Positions 13,401 to 22,480 of a stretch of DNA of 64,000 nt are shown here, one piece after another. The notes beneath the pieces were generated by a model that saw only the letters and a list, made by a program, of their open reading frames with translations, made no database searches and was not told the origin of the DNA. Origin of the DNA: Tubiluchus corallicola (taxonomy: Eukaryota > Priapulida > Priapulimorpha > Priapulimorphida > Tubiluchidae); NCBI GenBank assembly GCA_030141605.1, contig JAQGDQ010000465.1, positions 51,848 through 115,847 on the forward strand, in the 5' to 3' direction. The position numbers and the translations under genes are program-made. Numbering within the stretch: position 1 is the first letter of the stretch; every line of letters starts with the position of its first letter.

Positions 13401-16400
13401 GGTCTAAACAAATAACACTGTTGGATGGACGAGATTTTCCTGAATAGAACAGTACCTAATTTGCAATCACTTAGTTATATGAAAACTCTGAAAATAGCTG
13501 AAAACTCATATGTGTTATAGGATCTATTCTGAGTGGTGCGTTCCTGAAGGAGTTGGGCAAGTTAACTGTTTGTCTTGTATTCATTTACATTTCACAAGAT
13601 TAACTCTCCTAAATCATTTAATAGGAAATTTTATTTTAACTGGGTAATGTTGCTTAAGGAGATAACATGGAACGTTTCATAGGTTTAATCATTGCTTTAA
13701 TATTTGAACTTGTTAATATCCAGGTCGTGGAACGGCTACGTATGACGGAACAGCGATTGCCTGTGCAGTGGTGCAAGACCTGTCACGACGCGTTCAATGT
13801 CGCACGCTCTTCTCAACTCATTACCACACGCTCGTTGAAGAATTCTCCACAGATTCTAACGTATCTCTTGGTCACATGGTGCGTTATACTTGCTGCCTTT
13901 ATTAAACTGTGCTTAGTTGAGTCACGTTGCTGTAAACTAGCTACATTGTGTTGTCAGTGCAAGCACATTGCTATTTAGACTTCAGCACTGACATGCATTT
14001 TCACTGAAAAAAATCTTTAACCGTTGATTAAGTAAATATCTATCTCAAATAGTCACCTCTTTCAATAAGCCTTTTCATAGTTCCAGTGATTAATGATGAA
14101 CGTGAAAAGGTCAAAGGTTAAGTGTACCAAACAAAGCCTCGCAACCCATGCTATTGTATTAATAACAGTTTTAACAGCTAGCTAGAACCTTAGTTCATTT
14201 TTTCTTGTTCCCAAGCAAGATTCTCCTAGTAAATCACTACTCTATGCACAGAGTGTATAGTTAAGTAAAGTCCAAACAACTGAAGTATCTGTAAAACAAC
14301 TGAAGTTACTGAACTGGTGTGGCAGGCGGCTTTGCTTTACTCACACGTCACTTGCCGGTTGTAGTTAAGATGCATTGTGGTGGTACACTTAACCTTTGAC
14401 CTATAGCAACTGCATGTGCACACAAATGAAGTGTGAAAAGGCTTATTGTTTTGTGTTTCTTTCTTGCATGACCTGTATGTGACCAAATTGCTTGTTTTAT
14501 TGGTTAATTGATTGTTTAATTTATTTTACTCTTGATATAAGTCGGTCAATGTCGTTACAACAAACATGCCTATATGTACTTCACAATTATTTACTCAGCT
14601 ATTACAATATTTACGGCAATATAAACAGGAGGTGTGTTTAAATGTGATGAGTGTTTGTAGGCATGCATGGTGGAGAACGAGAACGAAGACGACGTCACTC
14701 AAGAAACCATTACGTTCCTATACAAGTTCATTAGCGGAGCGTGTCCAAAGAGTTACGGGTTCAATGCTGCTAAACTTGCGGGAATACCAGATGAGGTGAG
14801 GCTGTGTTGTGAATTATCTTCTCTGCATTTTTAATCTGCTATTGTTAACAGAACGCAAACCATTGTTTTTGCATCATTTTTGTTGGCATGGACTCATAAT
14901 ATAACTGCAAAACCGATGCGGTAAAGGCTGAGATAATGGTATCGATAAAATCTGGAAAATTAGTGTAAAGTGCTCAGTCAACGCATGAGTAAATCGTGCT
15001 CGACCAGACATAGTCAAGTGTGAAGAGTAATTTGTTGCAGCCAACATATGAGTAAATTGCACCCCAGCAGACATAGTCAAGTGGGAAGGGTAATTTGTTA
15101 CAGCCAACATATGAGTAAATTGCACCCCAGCAGACATAGTCAAGTGTGAAGGGTAATTTGTTACAGCCAACATATGATGAGTAAATTGCACTCGACCAGA
15201 CATAGTCAAGTGTGAAGGGTAATTTGTTGCAGCCAACATATGAGTAAATTGCACCCCAGCAGACATAGTCAAGTGGGAAGGGTAATTTGTTACAGCCAAC
15301 ATATGAGTAAATTGCACCCCAGCAGACATAGTCAAGTGTGAAGGGTAATTTGTTACAGCCAACATATGATGAGTAAATTGCACTCGACCAGACATAGTCA
15401 AGTGTGAAGGGTAATTTGTTACAGCCAACATACGAGTAAATTGCACCCCAGCAGACATAGTCAAGTGTGAAGGGTAATTTGTTACAGCCAACATACGAGT
15501 AAATTGCACTCGACCAGACATAGTCAAGTGTGAAGGGTAATTTGTTGCAGCCAACATACGAGTAAATTGCACCCCAGCAGACATAGTCAAGTGGGAAGGG
15601 TAATTTGTTACAGCCAACATATGAGTAAATTGCACTCGACCAGACATAGTCAAGTGTGAAGGGTAATTTGTTGCAGCCAACATATGATGAGTAAATTGCA
15701 CTCGACCAGACATAGTCAAGTGTGAAGGGTAATTTGTTACAGCCAACATATGATGAGTAAATTGCACTCGACCAGACATAGTCAAGTGTGAAGGGTAATT
15801 TGTTACAGCCAACATACGAGTAAATTGCACCCCAGCAGACATAGTCAAGTGGGAAGGGTAATTTGTTACAGCCAACATATGAGTAAATTGCACTCGACCA
15901 GACATAGTCAAGTGTGAAGGGTAATTTGTTGCAGCCAACATATGATGAGTAAATTGCACTCGACCAGACATAGTCAAGTGTGAAGGGTAATTTGTTACAG
16001 CCAACATATGATGAGTAAATTGCACTCGACCAGACATAGTCAAGTGTGAAGGGTAATTTGTTACAGCCAACATATGATGAGTAAATTGCACTCGACCAGA
16101 CATAGTCAAGTGTGAAGGGTAATTTGTTACAGCCAACATACGAGTAAATTGCACCCCAGCAGACATAGTCAAGTGGGAAGGGTAATTTGTTACAGCCAAC
16201 ATATGAGTAAATTGCACTCGACCAGACATAGTCAAGTGTGAAGGGTAATTTGTTGCAGCCAACATACGAGTAAATTGCACCCCAGCAGACATAGTCAAGT
16301 GGGAAGGGTAATTTGTTACAGCCAACATATGAGTAAATTGCACCCCAGCAGACATAGTCAAGTGGGAAGGGTAATTTGTTACAGCCAACATATGAGTAAA

Positions 16401-19039
16401 TTGCACCCCAGCAGACATAGTCAAGTGTGAAGGGTAATTTGTTACAGCCAACATACGAGTAAATTGCACTCGACCAGACATAGTCAAGTGTGAAGGGTAA
16501 TTTGTTGCAGCCAACATACGAGTAAATTGCACTCGACCAGACATAGTCAAGTGCGAAGTGTTAATTAGGTACGAGCACTTTGCACACTGTCAGCCTGCTT
16601 TGAATACTTTGCATGCATTATTAAACTGTGCTGACCAGCGGTCAAGTACGTGGTCATCATGCTCGCGGAATTGAATCTGGGTTCGCTGAACTCATTAGAA
16701 CTTGTTTTTCATCATAAAAGAAGTTAAAATGCCCGTAAGTCTCAGAAAATCCTTTATTTTTTCCGGAGCTTTCGTCCTCTCGGAGTTCATCAGCTGCAAA
16801 GAAAGATACAATAATAAAAATTGCAAATGAAACTACATATAAAATAAAGGAGTCTATTACCTAATAAAATATGTAGTTTCATATGTATTTTTTTTATTAT
16901 TGTATCTTTCTGTGCAGCTAATGAGGTCAAAGGACGAAAGCTTCTGAAGAAAAAATGAAGAATTTATGAGTATTTTAATTTCTCCTTTTACGATTATGAC
17001 CACGGCAAATCTCAGGTCTTGTTTTGTTATACAGCATGATTCCCCTAAGTTCCCATCTCTAACTTTAGCATGAGCTAAACAAAGCTTTTTCTACTTATTT
17101 TACGGAATTAAATCCATTATTGCACAGAGTTTTACGTTTTTTTATTCGCTTTGTTTATTATTCACTTTGTATATTATTCACTTTGTATATTATTCACTTT
17201 GTATATTATTCACTTTGTTTATTATTCACTTGGTTTATTATTCACTTTGTTTTTTTATCCAGATTATCAAAAAGGGACACGAAAAAGCTCGCGAATTTGA
17301 GCAGTCGGCTGCGAGGTTGAAGCTTTTCCGGTAATTATCTCCAAATTAATTGCGACAATCATCACAAATAAAAACATTATAAAGAAATGATTTAAAGAGC
17401 AACTTTTTAAAATCTCAAATGCGAGAGGGAAAGAGAGTAACGTCAGGAGTAACTTCATTTTATGTGATTTTAATTATGCAGTGAATGTAACTACAGTCTA
17501 GCCTCGTTATCTCACCCCTCGTTATGCCGCCAAACTCGTCTCTCGCCATAGAAAGTACCAGGACGGATTTCCTGTTTTGATATTTACCTCGTTAAGTCGC
17601 CACTCTCGCTTCTCGCCCTCGTCACGTCATGCTAGGATGAGTGCTTATGTGAACTATATTCGTTATGTCGCCAAACAGCAAACTCAGAGGTGAATCGATC
17701 AATACATGTACTGCGTGTCGATCAATATAACCGCGGTATGTAGACAATGTTACTGTACTCGATAGACAGAGACATAATTAATCTAGTGTGTGTCTCATTT
17801 TTGACATTTTTCATTTCTGATTTAATGTTGATTGCTATCATAATGCGAAATATATTTTATATGTACATAGAGGAACACTATGTTAATCAACTATTATGTA
17901 TATACATATAGACTAACTTCGTTATATTCCCGTTATCTCGCCATACTCGCCTCTCGCCAAAAATTTGCCCTAGATGGACAGTGGCGAGATAACGAGGCTA
18001 GACTGTACAACTGATTTATTATTAGTAAACATGATATGAGGTGAAATAAAAAGCCTATTAAGCTGCCGTAGACACGAGAACCTACTTACGTTAACAGGTA
18101 ACACAAAGTGTTTACTGTTCCACCATTACATATAAAAAGTTTTTTGTCTGTATAATTAACTCCTTCGGAACTGGACCATTCAAAATAGGTCTTATAAGAC
18201 CTATGATGTTTCTGCTGCTGTATGAGCACAGACATAGCTAAATGATTACAAATTGGACACTGTTCTATTCAGGGGAATATTGGTTATCCAATCATGCTAT
18301 TTATATAAATATTTATAAGTGATTTAATTGGATAAAATTAAGAAAAACACACCCTCTTTGGGCACTCCAACTTGGCCTATTGAGTAGCTTAGTCTCAGTG
18401 TACGCTTGCATGATCGTACACATTACTGATTGCGTGTTTGTCACAGCCCAGGTTGTGTAGTGTTCTGCTGCTATTCCAGGAAAAACCAACCGATCAGCAA
18501 AGGACAAATTAAGATCGCTTCATCTTTTAGCATGAATTTCTCCTTAAAAATAGATTAGACTTGAGTCTAAGTGTATCTGAATGTTGTGTCTCAATGGTTG
18601 AAATTTTCTGCCTTAGCCGAGTTCACACAAGTGATACTGTACTTTGTTACAATGCAAACGCTGCAGTTAGTAAAAGATTTTTTCAATTTTTTTCTTCAAA
18701 AATCAATTTTTATTTTGTCTAAGGTAAGCAATTAGATTTCGTATATATTTTAGCCAGAAAATCCATTTTATACGAAGTAGAAACCTGCAAAAATTATCAA
18801 ATATAACGTAATCGTTATTTAATGAGGGCAATTTTTCATGAACGCGTGCAAAACTCAGCAGATGCTTATGGTCCCGAAGGAGCCGTTTTGTATCCCAGCA
18901 TAAAATTCCCGAATCGTCCATGCTGAATCAAAAAGTTGTATTTATTAATAATTCTTTTCATTTTTACAGGCAATTGTTTACGCTGGACAGCATATCTCTT
19001 CCTACTCTGAAAACAATGCAGACTTTAATTGAGGCTTAA
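1467..19039 (+). CDS. MSH6: MSH6, DNA mismatch repair protein, C-terminal ten exons (5' part lies left of the window)
   Basis: MutS-alpha subunit: pairs with MSH2, recognises base mismatches and small loops in nuclear DNA, and hydrolyses ATP. Exons: 1467-1696, 3450-3582, 4356-4454, 6071-6202, 10975-11062, 12172-12261, 13724-13878, 14661-14795, 17263-17330, 18970-19039; together 1200 bases, 399 residues and a TAA stop. All junctions are AG/GT and the phases join (2,0,0,0,1,1,0,0,2). Exon 1 starts in the lever/clamp region ([27 protein letters not shown]). Exon 2 has [14 protein letters not shown] and YSRGGDG. Exon 3 has GRHPCV and GGDFIPN. Exon 4 has Walker [10 protein letters not shown], near residue 176. 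Exon 5 has [13 protein letters not shown], exon 6 the signature ([11 protein letters not shown]) and Walker B (LVLLDELG), exon 7 GRGTATYDG and the STHYH loop. Exons 8-10 form the helix-turn-helix MSH2 interface and C-terminus. Every ATPase motif is intact. MSH6 rather than MSH2/MSH3 is indicated by the FYKF-like segment (ETITFLYKF) and SYGFNAA. AATAAA at 19400 may be the poly(A) signal. Confidence 0.96.
2399..2475. repeat. 29-bp tandem repeat, about 2.7 copies
   Basis: Unit begins CTGAACACTGAGAATGAG; the last copy is degenerate. In the MSH6 intron between 1696 and 3450. The rest of that intron (1697-3449) shows no gene that I recognise; a 70-bp segment near 1890 is repeated near 1977 (TTATTGCACACCCATCC). 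Confidence 0.85.
3956..3985. repeat. (GACT)n microsatellite
   Basis: About seven GACT units in an MSH6 intron (3583-4355). Confidence 0.9.
4636..4925. repeat. 38/39-bp minisatellite, about 7 copies
   Basis: Unit holds ACCTGATG, ACCTGATAACC and TAATATT submotifs; copies alternate by one T (38 or 39 bases). In MSH6 intron 3 of the window. Confidence 0.92.
5050..5932. repeat. 42-bp minisatellite, about 21 copies, each with two donor-like sites
   Basis: Unit of 42 bases, a multiple of three, so long open frames appear on both strands by chance. Each unit has CTTGTGAGTTAC and TTGGTGAGAAAAC, that is, GTGAGT and GTGAGA. It ends 140 bases before the Walker A exon of MSH6. A related 24-base core occurs near 48715 and 49000. 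I do not call the frames genes. Confidence 0.95.
6181..6468. repeat. 32-bp tandem repeat spanning the MSH6 exon 4 donor, exactly 9 copies
   Basis: Copies start at 6181, 6213, 6245, 6277, 6309, 6341, 6373, 6405 and 6437. Each consists of the last 22 exon bases (ending GCTCAGCTG) and the first 10 intron bases (GTGAGTGTAA). Thus the 5' splice site itself is multiplied; variants are GTGAGT, GTAAGT and GTGAAT. Only the first copy keeps the MSH6 frame; the frame meets a stop (TAG at 6218-6220) just beyond. Confidence 0.97.
6773..6910 (+). mobile_element. tRNA-derived SINE
   Basis: A-box-like GTGGCCTAGTGATC, B-box GGTTCAAATCC, then a body ending in TTAATTAATTGTG. Same family as 20038-20230. Confidence 0.75.
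7072..7250. repeat. Perfect 48-bp inverted repeat with 83-bp spacer
   Basis: Bases 7072-7119 and 7203-7250 are exact reverse complements (arm begins TAAAAAGAAAATC). Likely a foldback element or MITE; no target duplication seen. Confidence 0.9.
7517..7963. mobile_element. MITE with 6-bp target duplication (family of CAGGGATGAGAAT ends)
   Basis: 447 bases. Termini are CGGAGATGAGAATGAC and its partner ATTCTCATCCCTG. Flanked by AATTAA at 7511-7516 and 7964-7969. A second copy is 28028-28473. The right terminus supplies the lectin stop codon. Confidence 0.88.
7955..10598 (-). CDS. Secreted C-type lectin with a PAN/apple-like domain, nested antisense in an MSH6 intron
   Basis: Exons on the minus strand: 10598-10514, 10143-9961, 9091-8882, 8299-8162, 8082-7955; 744 bases, 247 residues, phases consistent. 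Exon 1 encodes a likely signal peptide (MGITSLEKR, then a hydrophobic run, then SHGSPKG). Exon 2 begins the lectin fold: [25 protein letters not shown]. Exon 3 has [23 protein letters not shown] (an EPS sugar-site motif), and ends at the final cysteine (HTVCETG). Exons 4-5 look like a PAN/apple domain: MCASRC, FACQGF and a last cysteine in NNCL. The intron 8083-8161 is only 79 bases but has strong sites (GTAAGC, TTTACAG) and brings in that last cysteine; reading through it instead gives another C-terminus ending at 7893. The stop TGA at 7957-7955 lies inside the terminal repeat of a MITE. The usual ENC/WND-C cysteine pair of the lectin domain is missing. Role inferred: extracellular carbohydrate binding, perhaps immune; ligand unknown. 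Confidence 0.8.
8390..8620 (-). repeat. Dispersed repeat, antisense copy
   Basis: Reverse-oriented relative of 39050-39520, 40500-41160 and 46050-46620; shared features include a run on not-quite-identical TTAGTTAG / CAGTGTGCACCA sequence and AAAATCTTTAG-like segments. Lies in a lectin intron. Confidence 0.55.
9281..9930. repeat. 125-bp minisatellite, 5.2 copies
   Basis: Copies start at 9281, 9406, 9531, 9656, 9781 and a partial at 9906 (AGAGGAATTATCACA). Ends about 30 bases from the donor of lectin exon 2 (9961), inside that intron. Confidence 0.96.
11063..12171. other. MSH6 intron between exons 5 and 6
   Basis: Apart from the two 26-bp arrays no gene is seen. Fragments such as ACATGGGCTGGG (11225) and GCCCTACCTGGGCTG (12050) look like outliers of the 11524-11870 array. 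Confidence 0.6.
11524..11870. repeat. 26-bp minisatellite, about 13 copies
   Basis: Unit GCGAGCCATGTGCCCTAC with two variants (CCATG and CTACG). In an MSH6 intron. Confidence 0.94.
12071..12174. repeat. 26-bp tandem repeat ending at the MSH6 exon 6 acceptor, 4 copies
   Basis: Units at 12071, 12097, 12123, 12149. Units 1 and 3 start AACATCTTTG and 2 and 4 AACGTCCTTG (a 52-bp higher-order repeat). Each has the pyrimidine stretch GAGTTTGTTTCCA. Only the last reads CCAG, which is the real splice acceptor at 12171. Confidence 0.95.
12440..12928 (-). mobile_element. piggyBac-like MITE, truncated antisense copy
   Basis: Reverse-oriented relative of 18160-18882 and 28940-29667, ending where a hAT MITE begins. 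Its minus strand reads as a short open frame that is repeat, not gene. Confidence 0.7.
12929..13401. mobile_element. hAT-like MITE, copy 1
   Basis: Ends CAGAGGTGTGCAAATT and AATTTGCACACCCCTG. Flanks GTCTACAT / GTCTAAAC match at six of eight positions. Family copies at 37322, 47415, 61353 and 63607. Confidence 0.85.
14065..14450. mobile_element. Inverted-repeat element with DR1-like sites, copy A
   Basis: Terminal inverted repeats AATAAGCCTTTTCA and TGAAAAGGCTTATT. Subterminal AGGTCAAAGGTTA (14108-14120) and its reverse complement (14390-14402) lie inside GTGTACC/GGTACAC. Copy B is 62548-62922. Confidence 0.8.
14990..16555. repeat. 66/69-bp minisatellite with higher-order structure, about 24 copies
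   Basis: In the MSH6 intron 14796-17262. Two main variants: ACCCCAGCAGACATAG and ACTCGACCAGACATAG; a 3-base insertion (ATGATG) marks a third. Since 66 and 69 are both multiples of three, the minus strand stays open over 558 codons. Blocks of units recur in the same order (see findings). No homology to a known protein was recognised. Confidence 0.96.
16722..16985. repeat. Palindromic foldback element
   Basis: TTTTTTCCGGAGCTTTCGTCC with CAGCTGCAAAGAAAGATACAA (left) mirrors GTATCTTTCTGTGCAGC and GGACGAAAGCTTC (right), spaced by ATGTAGTTTCATAT inverted pairs. MITE-like. Confidence 0.7.
17140..17255. repeat. 16-bp tandem repeat abutting the MSH6 exon 9 acceptor, about 7 copies
   Basis: Unit TATTATTCACTTTGTT; ends 7 bases before the AG at 17261-17262, so the repeat forms the pyrimidine-rich tract of the acceptor. 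Confidence 0.9.
17494..18005. mobile_element. Tc1/mariner (pogo-type) MITE
   Basis: 512 bases with ends CAGTCTAGCCTCGTTATC and GATAACGAGGCTAGACTG, flanked by TA on both sides. Interior has more CTCGTTATG-like repeats. No transposase frame. Confidence 0.88.
18160..18882. mobile_element. piggyBac-like MITE, sense copy
   Basis: Starts CTCCTTCGGAAC after TTAA (18156-18159) and ends GTCCCGAAGGAG; the right TTAA has decayed. Internal palindrome GGTCTTATAAGACC. In the last MSH6 intron. Confidence 0.82.
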
Positions 19040-19399
19040 TGGTACTGAAGACATCTTGTGATTTTCCACTAATTCTCCAGTCAATAGAAGTGATGTTACT
19101 GCACTGATGAATTAAAAGTGATGAAATCATCTAGTCTGTCTGGTTTTTATCAAATCCTTGTGACATGCCCTGTCATCTAGTGGCAAGTTTTATCAGTAAT
19201 TGAACTTCACGTTAAAGAGTCATGGACTGGGCCTCTCGCCTGTTTCTTTAAGCATCCGGCATTGTTATGCACAACAATAATGAACAAAAAAAATTTATTT
19301 TGTTTATTGCCACAATTTAGTTAAGTAAACTTTAATGTTTTTTTTTATAAGTTAATTTATAGTCCTGCAACTAGGTCAACTCGGCTAGCTTGCAACTCA

Positions 19400-19405
19400 A
19401 ATAAA
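19400..19405 (+). terminator. AATAAA, probable MSH6 poly(A) signal
   Basis: 360 bases after the MSH6 stop; another AATAAA follows at about 19516. Use is inferred. Confidence 0.45.
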
Positions 19406-19614
19406 GCTCTTGTGTTTCGATCCAGAATATGATACTTTGTAGAATATTATTTGTACATTGATTTTTCACCAATATCATTAACTCTTGAGCTGTTGTACAG
19501 TCACAAAATGTTTAAAATAAATACAGTATTCTTTTAGTTTTTCTAGAAAAGGGTGTTCAGGAAAATTTGTATGAAAAAAGGGTATAATTATATATTGGCC
19601 AGTTATACGGTATG

Positions 19615-20022
19615 CAGGGCTGTGAAGTTAGTGTCGGAGTCAGGACTCGGGAGTACACTTATTGTTAGAGGAGTCGGTAAAAAATAGACAAACTCAAACT
19701 CCAGCAGTTACTTTTAATGCATTTATGCATAATGTACCATTTTGGGACGCTTGCATATTGGTGTCTATGCAGCTAGACTGTTTTTCGAGCATAAGAATTA
19801 GTGATGAAATGCCACTGTAGCTAAATATTAAGAATACTGCAAACTATTACTTAAAGGCAGGATTTTAGGAGTCCGAGTCGGAATTAGATCTTAAATTTTA
19901 CGACCCGGAGTCACAGTTGGAGTTGGATCTAAAATTTTAAGAGCCAGAATCAGAGTTCGAGTTGGATCTTCTAAAATTCTAGGAGTCAGAGTCAGTGTTA
20001 ATGTACTGACTCCACAGCCCTG
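19615..20022. mobile_element. hAT-like element with CAGGGCTGTG ends
   Basis: Ends CAGGGCTGTGAAGTTAG and GACTCCACAGCCCTG; interior has GGAGTCGGAGTC-type repeats. Target duplication not clear. No transposase frame. Confidence 0.72.
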
Positions 20023-20037
20023 CACTACGTTGATGAT

Positions 20038-20230
20038 GGGAGAATACAGTGGCCTAGTAGTCTAAGGTGTCTGCCTTGTAAGCAGCATAGGGTCCCTGGT
20101 TCAAATCCAGGTTGTATTCCAACTTTTCACATTTCTGTTATTTTCCTATCTTTTACATTTCCAGTCTTTCAAATTTGGCACCAAAATTTAATTAATCAGG
20201 GGTTGTATCATAATTAATTAACAGTATAAT
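20038..20230 (+). mobile_element. tRNA-Thr-derived SINE
   Basis: 20042-20119 folds as a tRNA: acceptor arms GAATACA / TGTATTC, anticodon loop CTTGTAA (TGT, threonine), T-arm CCTGGTTCAAATCCAGG. The tail body with TTTAATTAATCAGG follows. The D arm is imperfect and it recurs in the window, so it is a SINE head, not a tRNA gene. Confidence 0.85.
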
Positions 20231-20672
20231 TGTAATTATCTTTTCATCTGTAACTGAATCGACATCAAATGTACAAGATATCTTTGTCTGGACAAAAATT
20301 AAAAATAGCAAACCCAAAAAATTGAAATCCACTTATAATGTGGATTGTTATAATGAGCCTGTGGTCACGTCGAATCTTAGACTTTAATAATGTGTTTAAT
20401 GTTTGCTTACAGCGAGGCCAGATATTATGAGATTTTGCTTTTTACAAAGAAATTTTCCGGCCAGGTGATTGCATTTACCATGGATATAACGAGTGTGAAT
20501 TCTAAAACAGTGGACATTCACCAAGGGCAAAAATGTGGAGATCAATTTATTAATCTCGCATAAAACAAAGTGTTATACTGTATTATCAACAAGTACAGCA
20601 TAATGATGTGGACATGCTGGTGAGTCATAGTTGAAAGTGTGCCATGATTGTAACTTAGACATTAGGGGTGAG

Positions 20673-20923
20673 CATCGAGCGTTGAAATTAAATTTGAATG
20701 TTCGATTTGAATACTTCAGCACTTCAGTTCACTATCATTAAAATGTTTGAAACAGCATGCAATGTAGCTGCAGTTTCTTTGTATGATCTTTGTAAGACCA
20801 GTTTTTACTAGTGGTTTGAAAATCTTTCAAACTCAGATACTGAAATTCAGTTCGATTTGTATTTGAAAGTCACAAAATCTATTCGATTCGAATTCGCTTT
20901 CTGGTTGAGAATGTTCACCCCTA
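20673..20923. mobile_element. hAT-like MITE with TAGGGGTGAGCATCGA ends
   Basis: Ends TAGGGGTGAGCATCGA and TGTTCACCCCTA; flanks TTAGACAT and TTAGACAG (7 of 8). Relatives at about 26640-26823 and 59716-59903. Confidence 0.8.
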
Positions 20924-22480
20924 TTAGACAGAACAAAGTGAGTAGGATGTCGTAGACAGAAAAAGAGCCGGTTCGTCAACACGTTAGCTTGAATGATGCA
21001 ATTCAAGCCTTTTCTAAGCTTTTTAAGCCAGCAACAGATAATACCTTTCAAAACTTGATATCTCTTTCTAATAAAGCCGTAGTACAATTTCATGTGACTA
21101 GGTAACAGTAATGGAGCTTTTTAAAATTGTTCTGTTTTGGAACATGAATAATTTTGTGGTTTTTCAAATTTTAATTTTTAATAAAGATGTTTTTTATCTA
21201 GCCAGGATGTAGATTTAGTTCTTAGGTGATGCAGATTCATGATGAAATGCCCATAATCAGTTATACTGCGACTGCTACATATTTAAATAAAAACTAGTGT
21301 CAATGTTTCAGCCCACGCGTGCATCCATGGTCTTGCTCTGACATTTAAATGATACAACACCCACACAAAACACACTCACCTATCAGCAGACATCGTCACG
21401 TATGAATCACAGCAGTGGTCTGGGAAAACTTGCGCAGGGTGATTTTTGCAGAAATTTATTGCGCAAAAAAATTCTGCCTTAATGCCAGAAATAACTATAA
21501 GTTTACTCTTTTGCAATAAAATAGTTGTTGAACAGTGCTACTCAGTAAAAAAAATTGTTCCAAAAGCGCCCTTTCCATTTCTACAATCATATCAGCCTTA
21601 TAAGGCTTCATACCTTGTACAAACACTCAAACAAATGACCTCGCCTATAACGAGACTTGGTTATAGCGAGCAAATTTTCATTCACGGTTCCTTGAAACTC
21701 ATAAACGTATTGTAGTGTACCTGTAAATCCTATAATAACAATACGTAAGAACTGCAGAATCTGTCGTGAAAAACCCATTTGCAATGTTAACCAAACCATT
21801 CTTAACAATCTGCTAAAACAAGACCTGGCCCCTCCCTCCCCATGGAGCTACCCACTTTCTACATACATAAACAATAAAGTAAACAACCACTCTCATTACA
21901 TTAACAAGTTATTAGGCTGTTGAAACATTTGGGCTCTCTATTGATTTCAAAGCAAATGTACAAACGTGTGTGTCGCAAATGAGCTTTCGTATAATAACAG
22001 AAAAGTAATATGGCATAATTGCTGTCTGCTATGAAATGTTTGCGTAATCTTCCATTAAGGTCGTGTGATGTTGCCCTATATATGAGCATCTCTTATTTTC
22101 TCCTGGGTAGAACTAATTTCATTCGTGAGTGGTGCTGCATCAGTTGGATATTGACTGGAGGATGTAGACGATCATTTATTCTTAATGAAATTGGTTCAAT
22201 AAATGATGACGTGAATTTTATTTGTTTTCTCGGCGAGATGTTTTGTCAACAAAACGGGATCGTTGGCTTCGCATACTAGTCGCTCGACGATGTACAAGGT
22301 TCCAGCAGGACGGGTGAAGGAAGCCAAGTGTTGTGATGACCAAACCTGGGATCAAAGAGTTATCGAGAAAAAGTTCAAAGCAGAATGCAAAATGTTGAGA
22401 AATGCGGCTATTTGGGAGGGAAAAGCAAATAAGAAAGTAATGTCCACGTGATTGTGTCTCGCTTGAACAGAAATGGACTC

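Larger units (their letters stand above)
19040..22480. other. Intergenic region between MSH6 and the GPCR
   Basis: Contains MSH6 3' UTR, a hAT-like element, a SINE and a further hAT MITE. 20930-22260 has no gene I recognise; short open frames there show no domain. Confidence 0.6.

Noticed and set aside
13199-13447. 82-codon frame, and a similar one at 61309-61551
   Set aside because: Both are inside copies of the same non-autonomous hAT-like MITE; no transposase homology.
11063-13723. Apparent loss of the MSH6 Walker B exon
   Set aside because: The exon was found at 12172-12261 after the 26-bp repeats; no motif is missing.
14874-16550. 558-codon open frame on the minus strand
   Set aside because: Made of a 66/69-bp minisatellite whose unit length is a multiple of three; no domain, and it lies in an MSH6 intron.
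20042-20119. tRNA-Thr gene
   Set aside because: Imperfect D arm, a SINE body follows, and relatives with decayed arms are scattered through the window.
22448-22480. Extended N-terminus of the GPCR
   Set aside because: It would need a GTG start; the first ATG after an in-frame stop is at 22481.
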